A stretch of DNA of 5,541 bases from Porphyromonadaceae bacterium (GTDB lineage Bacteria; Bacteroidota; Bacteroidia; Bacteroidales; Paludibacteraceae), in NCBI GenBank assembly GCA_905372605.1, contig CAJPPQ010000081.1, positions 1 to 5,541 of the forward strand, read 5' to 3'. The notes beneath the pieces were generated by a model. It had not been told where the DNA came from. It did no database searches and was given only the letters and a program-made list of their open reading frames with translations. The position numbers and the translations under genes were made by a program. Positions 1 through 4,068 of the stretch are shown in pieces (position 1 is the first letter of the stretch; each line of letters starts with the position of its first letter).

Positions 1-100
1 CACCGATGTATACGGCGTCGGCTCCGTGCAGTATCGCCTCTATGCCGTAGTCGGCGTTTTTGGCGGGAGCAAGCAGTTCTATCTTACGTGGTTCATTCAC
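1..100 (-). CDS. U32-family protein (TrhP/RlhA/YegQ-like), N-terminal fragment
   Basis: This is the first 33 codons of a minus-strand gene that continues past the left edge. The translation reads (V/M)NEPRKIELLAPAKN, then ADYGIEAILHGADAVYIG. The blocks ELLAPAKN and HGADAVYIG are the hallmark N-terminus of the peptidase U32 family, where the first strands of a TIM-barrel-like fold lie. Well-studied members (E. coli TrhP/YegQ and RlhA) act in hydroxylation of tRNA or 23S rRNA rather than as proven proteases. Which subgroup this is cannot be told from 33 residues. The start is set at GTG (98-100). It is the only usual start codon in frame between the family motif and the upstream -7 promoter element, and it leaves a leader of about 25 nt. 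No clear Shine-Dalgarno sequence is present. It is divergent from the operon that starts at 440 and is probably a housekeeping gene unrelated to it. Confidence 0.8.
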   Translation of the reverse strand, partial: MNEPRKIELLAPAKNADYGIEAILHGADAVYIG

Positions 101-131
101 AAATATTATGCGGGTTCGGGTTTTCGGAATG

Positions 132-139
132 CAAAGGTA
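132..139 (-). promoter_or_regulatory. Bacteroidota -7 element for the U32 gene
   Basis: Read on the minus strand this is TACCTTTG, an exact match to the TAnnTTTG element of the Bacteroidota primary sigma factor. Transcription would start near 125, about 25 nt before the GTG start at 100. No convincing TTG-type -33 element lies 18-21 bases upstream, so the call rests on the -7 match and its position. Confidence 0.6.
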
Positions 140-359
140 ATATTCAATCACGAATTTTGCGAGTAAGAAATATCATATCTACGATAATAATATCTTTTGG
201 TTTCGTTTCGTCATATACTCATCTTATACTAATTCTATATCAGAAATCGGTTGTTGTCGGGATAAAGTACTTGATAAGAAAAGAATTAAAGATTGCCATC
301 GAAGTAATCGTTTATATCCGACCTCAATGCTACTCGATAGCCTTGTTTTCAAAAATTTG
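140..359. other. Divergent intergenic region without a supported gene
   Basis: This AT-rich stretch separates the minus-strand U32 gene from the plus-strand operon. With its flanking promoters and leader, the gene-free region spans 101-439. The only sizeable plus-strand frame crossing it (88-420) starts inside the U32 gene, resembles no family I recognise and overlaps both promoters. I see no tRNA, no coding remnant and no strong inverted repeat here. A 13-base segment at 248-260 recurs with one mismatch at 399-411, which may be chance. Confidence 0.5.
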
Positions 360-367
360 TATCTTTG
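360..367 (+). promoter_or_regulatory. Bacteroidota -7 element for the glycerophosphate operon
   Basis: TATCTTTG matches TAnnTTTG exactly. Transcription would start near 372-376, giving a leader of about 65 nt before the ATG at 440. The nearest upstream TTG (343-345) is only 14 bases away instead of about 19-20, so no canonical -33 element is present. The promoter may be weak or may need an activator. It is the only good plus-strand -7 element seen ahead of the operon. Confidence 0.6.
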
Positions 368-373
368 CAGTCG

Positions 374-410
374 GAAAAATAGCTGTGTTTTCGAAAAACG
401 GTTGTTTTCG
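374..410 (+). promoter_or_regulatory. Leader with two mutually exclusive small hairpins
   Basis: In the predicted 5' leader, GAAAA (374-378) can pair with TTTTC (388-392), and CGAAAA (392-397) can pair with TTTTCG (405-410) around a 7-nt loop. The two stems share position 392, and the junction contains the 10-bp palindrome TTTTCGAAAA (388-397). Both stems are short and A/T-rich, and no U-tract follows. A role in attenuation or RNA stability is a guess. Confidence 0.25.
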
Positions 411-439
411 GCACTCTTAATAAAATCAAGATAAAAATT

Positions 440-1615
440 ATGCGTCTACACGTCGTTGCCCCAATAAAAAAAATCATCATAAGACTGAATCTCGTCAATC
501 TATTGAGCCTTCCGCTATTGATATTCAGACTTTGCGGTATAAAGCGAAACAAAATCGTTTTTTCGAACTATTCGGGGCAAGGATTCGGCGATAATGCAAA
601 ATATATATACCAACACCTACCAGCCGCCAAAGTGGATGTATGTTGGTTGGTTACGAAGAGATATGCCAATATCCCACACGAAATACGACAGGTGAAAATC
701 GGTAGTATAGCATATTTTTATCACCTTGCGACCGCAAAAATTTGGGTCAACAATATGAGGTTCGACCAGTACGTAAAGAAAAGAAAGAGACAGTATTATA
801 TTCAGACTTGGCACGGCGACCTGCAATTGAAGAAAATCGAGTACGACGCTATCGATAAGATGGTGGAATATTACAAGAAATGTATGAAAAACGATACTCG
901 TATGACCGATTTGATGATTTCTAACAGCGAGCACTTTACGACGATTTGTCGCAGGGCGTTTCGGTTCGACGGAGAGGTTATGGAGGTCGGTTCGCCTCGA
1001 AACGATATTCTTTTCTGTCCCGACCCGAAGATACGACAAAAGGTTCTCGATTATTTTGGAAATATAAGCAGCGAAGAGAAAATATGTCTCTATGCGCCGA
1101 CATTCCGAAAGAGTTATCTGAACAATCCCTACGATCTGAATCCGAGAGAGATAAAAGAGCAGTTGGAGGCTTCGACCGGACAGAAGTGGAAGGTCTTGGT
1201 GCGGCTACACCCAAACATAAAGAACCCCGAAGAGCTAATAAAAAACCTCGACTCCACGGAGAATGCCAACAACTACCCCGATATGCAGGAGCTAATAATG
1301 TCGTGCGACTTATTGATTACCGACTACTCGTCGGTAATGTTCGACGCTATGATAGTAGGGAAACCTGTCGTTTTGTATATTGCCGATTATAAGGACTATG
1401 CCGAGGAGAGAGATTATTATTTCGGTTTCGATGAGTTGCCTTTCGATATAGCATATAGCCACAGTGATATTATCCGTATAATTACGGAAAATAACTATTG
1501 TGGGTTTCGCGACCGATATGCTGCATTCGAGAAGAGAGTAGGACTAAAAGAGACTGGGCGTGCAGGTAAACTCGTGGCAGACAAAATAATACAAGTTATT
1601 GGTGAAGATAAATAA
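440..1615 (+). CDS. CDP-glycerol glycerophosphotransferase family protein (TagB/TagF-like)
   Basis: This 391-residue protein belongs to the family that moves a polyol phosphate, classically glycerol phosphate from CDP-glycerol, onto a glycan or lipid acceptor at the cytoplasmic face of the membrane (PF04464 type). Residues 11-33 form a basic and hydrophobic stretch suited to membrane association. The block NKIVFSNYSGQGFGDNAKYI (residues 37-56) is typical of the family's N-terminal part. Core motifs are QTWHG (122-126, candidate catalytic His125), GSPRND (184-189), YAPTFR (218-223), RLHPN (255-259, second conserved His) and TDYSS (294-298), followed by the DAMIVGKPVVLY segment. The length suits a single catalytic domain, with no attached glycosyltransferase domain. 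The ATG at 440 is the first usable start after the promoter and has no Shine-Dalgarno sequence. It is the first gene of an operon with a TagD-like enzyme that would make its CDP-linked donor. In a Gram-negative host the acceptor is probably LPS, capsule or another surface glycan rather than teichoic acid. Family assignment is firm; donor and acceptor are inferred. Confidence 0.93.
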   Translation: MRLHVVAPIKKIIIRLNLVNLLSLPLLIFRLCGIKRNKIVFSNYSGQGFGDNAKYIYQHLPAAKVDVCWLVTKRYANIPHEIRQVKIGSIAYFYHLATAKIWVNNMRFDQYVKKRKRQYYIQTWHGDLQLKKIEYDAIDKMVEYYKKCMKNDTRMTDLMISNSEHFTTICRRAFRFDGEVMEVGSPRNDILFCPDPKIRQKVLDYFGNISSEEKICLYAPTFRKSYLNNPYDLNPREIKEQLEASTGQKWKVLVRLHPNIKNPEELIKNLDSTENANNYPDMQELIMSCDLLITDYSSVMFDAMIVGKPVVLYIADYKDYAEERDYYFGFDELPFDIAYSHSDIIRIITENNYCGFRDRYAAFEKRVGLKETGRAGKLVADKIIQVIGEDK

Positions 1616-1692
1616 TGATGGAGGAAAAGAAGTATTTTTTATTCGATTATAAAAATAAAATCAACGAAATAACAGGAGACCGTCAAATATGA
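1615..1692 (+). CDS. Translationally coupled small ORF of 25 codons
   Basis: This frame fills the gap between the transferase and the cytidylyltransferase. Its first ATG (1615-1617) overlaps the transferase stop in a TAATG junction, and a second ATG follows at 1618. Its TGA stop (1690-1692) overlaps the cytidylyltransferase start in an ATGA junction. The product would begin MMEEKKYFLFDY and end GDRQI. It is charged, with no signal peptide or membrane segment, and I recognise no family. A weak GGTGA (1601-1605) precedes it. Two explanations seem possible. It may be a real micropeptide, or a ribosome relay that keeps the two enzymes translationally coupled across a 73-base gap. Chance is a third option, because a 25-codon open frame in AT-rich DNA is not rare, but exact overlap at both ends is less expected. 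Confidence 0.4.
   Translation: MMEEKKYFLFDYKNKINEITGDRQI
1674..1678 (+). promoter_or_regulatory. Shine-Dalgarno-like AGGAG before the cytidylyltransferase
   Basis: AGGAG lies 10 bases before the ATG at 1689. It is the only clear Shine-Dalgarno-like sequence in front of any gene in the window. It lies inside the small ORF at 1615-1692 and supports 1689 as the start. In-frame codons upstream of 1689 reach a stop at 1656-1658 without another ATG. Confidence 0.5.
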
Positions 1693-2123
1693 CTATTGGC
1701 TACACTACAGGGGTATATGACCTCTTCCACATGGGACATTTGAATTTATTGAAAAACGCGAAGGGAATGTGCGATAAACTTATTGTAGGAGTTACCGTCG
1801 ATGAGTTGGTTGCCTACAAAGGCAAGCAAGCGATGATTCCTTTCGACGAACGAGTAGAAATCGTTAGGGCTTGCAGATATGTCGACTCAGCAATACCACA
1901 GTACGATATGGATAAATTGGCTATGTGCAAAAAACTTGGAGCCTCCATTCTTTTTGTTGGCGACGATTGGTATGGTACTGAAAAGTGGAATAAGTACGAA
2001 GAAGAATTCGCCAAGGAAGGCATAAAAATAGTATATTTCCCTTATACTAAGAGTGTTTCGTCGACAAAAATAAGAGAGGCTCTCAGAAAGGTACGTGGAG
2101 CAGATTTAATGGATTTAAAATAA
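1689..2123 (+). CDS. Glycerol-3-phosphate cytidylyltransferase (TagD-like)
   Basis: This 144-residue nucleotidyltransferase should condense CTP with an alcohol phosphate, most likely sn-glycerol-3-phosphate, to give the CDP-linked donor and pyrophosphate in the cytosol. The N-terminal block GVYDLFHMGHLNLL (residues 8-21) carries the HxGH signature (His14, His17) of the cytidylyltransferase superfamily. GDDW (91-94) and SVSSTKIRE (122-130) match the GDDW and ISTTKI segments of Bacillus TagD. The size is slightly above the roughly 130 residues of TagD. The start at 1689 overlaps the stop of a 25-codon ORF and has AGGAG upstream. The stop is one base from the next ATG, so the downstream gene is probably translationally coupled. 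Placement next to a PF04464-type transferase supports CDP-glycerol synthesis. CDP-ethanolamine or another CDP-alcohol cannot be excluded, because these enzymes share the same fold and motifs. Confidence 0.92.
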   Translation: MTIGYTTGVYDLFHMGHLNLLKNAKGMCDKLIVGVTVDELVAYKGKQAMIPFDERVEIVRACRYVDSAIPQYDMDKLAMCKKLGASILFVGDDWYGTEKWNKYEEEFAKEGIKIVYFPYTKSVSSTKIREALRKVRGADLMDLK

Positions 2124-2124
2124 A

Positions 2125-3186
2125 ATGAACAAAATAATAGACAAAGATTTCTGCCTAAGTTCTTATATGGCTTTCAGATACATTTATAAGGACAATTATG
2201 ACTTTTTTGGTAGAATGCAACACCAAACTTTTAAGGGAGTTCCTAAAGAAGAACGTGTAAAAGTACGTACTGCCAATGAAATAGATTTTTTCATAAAGAA
2301 GCAAATAGACGATTTGTATCGGAAACACACGAAAATAGGCATACTGCTTTCGGGAGGAATGGACAGTGCGGTTCTTGCCACATATCTGAAGCCGGGCAGT
2401 AATGCATATACCTTTAGAACTAATCTGTCGAATACTTTTGATGCCGATATCGAACGCTCCGAAAAATACTGTCGAATGCTTGGATTGAATCATATCTATA
2501 TCGATATTGATTTTGACGACTATAAAAAATATACTCCTATAGTGATGCAATCGAAATCTGCCCCTGTGCATTCGATAGAACCCCAACTATATAAAGCAGC
2601 TATAGAGGCAAGGAAACAGGGCGACGAACTGATAATCGAAGGCGACGGGGCAGATTATATATTTGGAGGAGTAGATAAGTTATTATCGAAAGATTGGCGG
2701 TATGGCGATTTTGTAGAACGTTATACATATCTAAATCCGACTTTTGTCTTAAACAATCCTGTGGATATCTCGGACTTTTTCGAGAAATATAGGCTTGCAG
2801 ATGATATGATAGATTTCTGGGGGATAATTACACACGAATGCCTTTACGAAAGTTTAAGCTCTTACCATAATGCTTTTGTCGCTGCCGGTATGCCATATTC
2901 CGACCTATATGCCGTATTCGAAATGGCAGATAAAATTGATTTGCATAGGGTTAGGGGAGGGGAGTCCAAATATCTTATTAGAGAACTATATTCTAAGAAG
3001 TATCCGGATTTCGAAGTACCTGAAAAGATACCGATGCCACGCCCTGTTGATGTCATTTTTGGAGATTGGAAAGGACCAACAAGAGCAGAGTTTAGGAGAG
3101 ATATCAATATGCAGTCGCTTACAGGCAATCAGAAGTGGCAATTATGGTGTGCCGAGCAATTTTTAGACCTCTTCGACGACAGGTAG
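2125..3186 (+). CDS. Stand-alone asparagine-synthase-family ATPase without glutaminase domain
   Basis: This 353-residue protein has the synthetase half of the class B asparagine synthetase family (PF00733 type), which adenylates a carboxylate with ATP so an amine or ammonia can attack it. The PP-loop SGGMDS is at residues 76-81. The second active-site block EGDGADYIFGG is at 172-182, and a conserved-looking GGESKYLIRE (278-287) may supply the catalytic lysine (Lys282). Residues 10-70 resemble the linker that follows the glutaminase domain in AsnB, but that domain and its N-terminal cysteine are absent. The usual GEGxDE is GDGADY here, so the catalytic-region Glu is Asp174 and the next acidic residue is Tyr178. 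The ATG lies one base after the cytidylyltransferase stop. Context suggests amidation of a surface-glycan component such as a uronic acid, or acylation of an amine. The substrate is unknown, and the nitrogen source could be free ammonia, a separate glutaminase or an amino group on the substrate. Confidence 0.87.
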   Translation: MNKIIDKDFCLSSYMAFRYIYKDNYDFFGRMQHQTFKGVPKEERVKVRTANEIDFFIKKQIDDLYRKHTKIGILLSGGMDSAVLATYLKPGSNAYTFRTNLSNTFDADIERSEKYCRMLGLNHIYIDIDFDDYKKYTPIVMQSKSAPVHSIEPQLYKAAIEARKQGDELIIEGDGADYIFGGVDKLLSKDWRYGDFVERYTYLNPTFVLNNPVDISDFFEKYRLADDMIDFWGIITHECLYESLSSYHNAFVAAGMPYSDLYAVFEMADKIDLHRVRGGESKYLIRELYSKKYPDFEVPEKIPMPRPVDVIFGDWKGPTRAEFRRDINMQSLTGNQKWQLWCAEQFLDLFDDR

Positions 3187-3224
3187 CTTACTTCACTTCG
3201 AATATCGAGAAAGGTGTGAGCCTT

Positions 3225-3272
3225 AAAAAAACAGACAGGACTCAACTGCTACGAAGCGGTCGGGTCCTGTCT
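3225..3272 (-). terminator. Strong hairpin terminator in the convergent gap
   Basis: AGACAGGAC (3233-3241) pairs perfectly with GTCCTGTCT (3264-3272). Inside it, ACTGCT (3245-3250) pairs with AGCGGT (3255-3260, one G-U pair) around an ACGA loop. On the minus strand the stem is followed by seven T (3231-3225), a classic intrinsic terminator for the DUF5606 gene ending at 3353. On the plus strand the flank is TATCTATTATT, a poor U-tract, so stopping the operon here would be less efficient, although the hairpin may still protect its 3' end. Confidence 0.85.
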
Positions 3273-3307
3273 ATCTATTATTCCCTAACAAAAAACTATT
3301 TACGGCA

Positions 3308-3347
3308 ACGATTGAGCGCATAGCTCGCTGCTACTGCGGCGAATCGT
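3308..3347. other. Compact three-way-junction fold in the convergent intergenic region
   Basis: An outer stem ACGATT/AATCGT (3308-3313 with 3342-3347) encloses two abutting hairpins. These are GAGC/GCTC (3314-3317 with 3323-3326, loop GCATA) and GCTGC/GCGGC (3327-3331 with 3336-3340, one G-U pair, loop TACT). Only one base (3341) is left unpaired at the junction. It would lie in the 3' UTR of either convergent transcript, between two terminators. The wobble pair is drawn for the plus strand; on the minus strand it becomes A-C and weakens that arm. The fold is seen by eye and no function is known. Confidence 0.35.
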
Positions 3348-3348
3348 C

Positions 3349-3367
3349 GGGTTTACGAACCCTTTTT
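3349..3367 (+). terminator. Candidate plus-strand terminator overlapping the end of the DUF5606 gene
   Basis: GGGTT (3349-3353) pairs with AACCC (3358-3362) around a TACG loop and is followed by five T (3363-3367). This could end transcription of the plus-strand operon. The stem is only 5 bp and the T-run is also explained by lysine codons of the convergent gene, so it may be coincidental. Confidence 0.45.
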
Positions 3368-3904
3368 CATCGATACGCGAGTAGCTTGCTTGGGTGCTGC
3401 CGATTTGGTCGATACCTTTTTAGCCGTATTCTTTGGGGCAGCCGTCTTGGGTTTGTCGGCTCTTTCTGCCTGAGGCTTCTTCTCTTTGCCCGTTTCGTTA
3501 TTGTCTTGTTTTTCTTCGACTTCGTCGAAATCGGTTATCTTCGAGTCTATAAGTATATTATACCAACTTACGAACTTCTTTATATCGTTCGGATAGATGC
3601 GTTCTCGGTCGAAGTCGGGGAATATCTTAGCGAAGAAATCCTGCAGGGCATTGCTATTTTTAGTATCGATATCGACTTTAGCACCGCCCTCGAGGTCGAA
3701 TGTCGCCTTGAAGAGTTGGCTCAGCTTTTTCTCGCCGCCGTTGCCAAACATCACTATATCTCGCAGTAGAGATATTTTCTCGCTCTGATAAGCCGGCTGT
3801 CGTTTGCCGTCGATGAGCGATTCTACTATTACATAGTTTTTGGCGTATGATACCAATTTGAAAAGTCCCGGCTTGCCGCCTATTGCTAATACTTCTTTAA
3901 ACAT
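3353..3904 (-). CDS. DUF5606 family protein with Lys/Ala/Pro-rich tail
   Basis: This 183-residue protein starts MFKEVLAIGGKPGLFKLVS, then YAKNYVIVESLIDGKRQPAY, the recognisable N-terminus of the Bacteroidota family DUF5606, whose function is unknown. The globular part covers about residues 1-125 and ends near FVSWYNILID. Residues 128-183 are low-complexity, rich in K, E, A, P, T and S. They are probably disordered and turn strongly basic at the end, which could suit nucleic-acid or ribosome contact, but that is speculation. The start is placed at ATG 3902-3904. A longer frame begins at TTG 3940, but that TTG lies inside the -7 promoter element, so the mRNA would start after it, and homologues as I recall them begin at the MFKEVLAI-like motif. 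There is no Shine-Dalgarno sequence. The gene is monocistronic, convergent with the glycerophosphate operon and divergent from the dehydrogenase gene. It is cytosolic by lack of any signal. Confidence 0.85.
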   Translation of the reverse strand: MFKEVLAIGGKPGLFKLVSYAKNYVIVESLIDGKRQPAYQSEKISLLRDIVMFGNGGEKKLSQLFKATFDLEGGAKVDIDTKNSNALQDFFAKIFPDFDRERIYPNDIKKFVSWYNILIDSKITDFDEVEEKQDNNETGKEKKPQAERADKPKTAAPKNTAKKVSTKSAAPKQATRVSMKKGS

Positions 3905-3937
3905 ATTGTCTATCGATTTTTTTTGATTTTTGAATGG

Positions 3938-3966
3938 CAAATGTAATACATTTTTTAGTAATACAA
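3938..3966 (-). promoter_or_regulatory. Promoter of the DUF5606 gene
   Basis: On the minus strand, TTG (3966-3964) is separated by 18 bases from TACATTTG (3945-3938), a good -33/-7 pair for the Bacteroidota primary sigma factor. Transcription would begin near 3930-3933, about 27 nt before the ATG at 3904. This excludes the TTG at 3940 as the translation start. Confidence 0.75.
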
Positions 3967-3980
3967 GATAAATAGGGTTA

Positions 3981-4011
3981 TTGTCGGTTCGAAAAGTTTA
4001 TATTAACTTTG
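3981..4011 (+). promoter_or_regulatory. Promoter of the 1-pyrroline-5-carboxylate dehydrogenase gene
   Basis: TTG (3981-3983) and TAACTTTG (4004-4011) are 20 bases apart, an excellent match to the TTG/TAnnTTTG promoter of Bacteroidota. The start would be near 4016-4019, leaving an AT-rich, apparently unstructured leader of about 50 nt before the ATG at 4069. It stands back to back with the DUF5606 promoter, with the two -33 elements 14 bases apart. Confidence 0.78.
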
Positions 4012-4068
4012 TACCAACAAAACCTATATTTACAAACTATTATTCTAATAATTAATAATATAATCAAT

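Noticed and set aside
248..411. Imperfect repeat of 13 bases at 248-260 and 399-411
   Set aside because: Only one pair was found and the sequence is simple (G/T-rich), with a mismatch. It could be chance and has no third copy in the gap to suggest an operator or repeat array.
88..420. 110-codon plus-strand frame across the divergent intergenic region
   Set aside because: It starts inside the U32 gene on the other strand, spans both promoter elements, and its isoleucine/serine-rich translation resembles no protein family. It is best explained as chance in AT-rich DNA.
617..1039. 140-codon minus-strand frame opposite the glycerophosphotransferase
   Set aside because: It lies fully within a gene with clear family motifs on the plus strand and has no promoter or recognisable domain. 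It is a shadow frame.
946..1392. 148-codon plus-strand frame inside the glycerophosphotransferase gene
   Set aside because: It is an alternative frame of a gene whose own frame contains the RLHPN and TDYSS motifs in the same stretch. The translation is arginine-rich noise.
2433..2440. TACTTTTG, a perfect TAnnTTTG match inside the asparagine-synthase-like gene
   Set aside because: It is within coding sequence, with no gene start shortly downstream. A four-to-six-base motif of this kind is expected by chance.
3386..3769. 127-codon plus-strand frame opposite the DUF5606 gene
   Set aside because: It is the complement of the DUF5606 coding region, with a low-complexity hydrophobic translation and no start signals. 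It is not a membrane protein gene.
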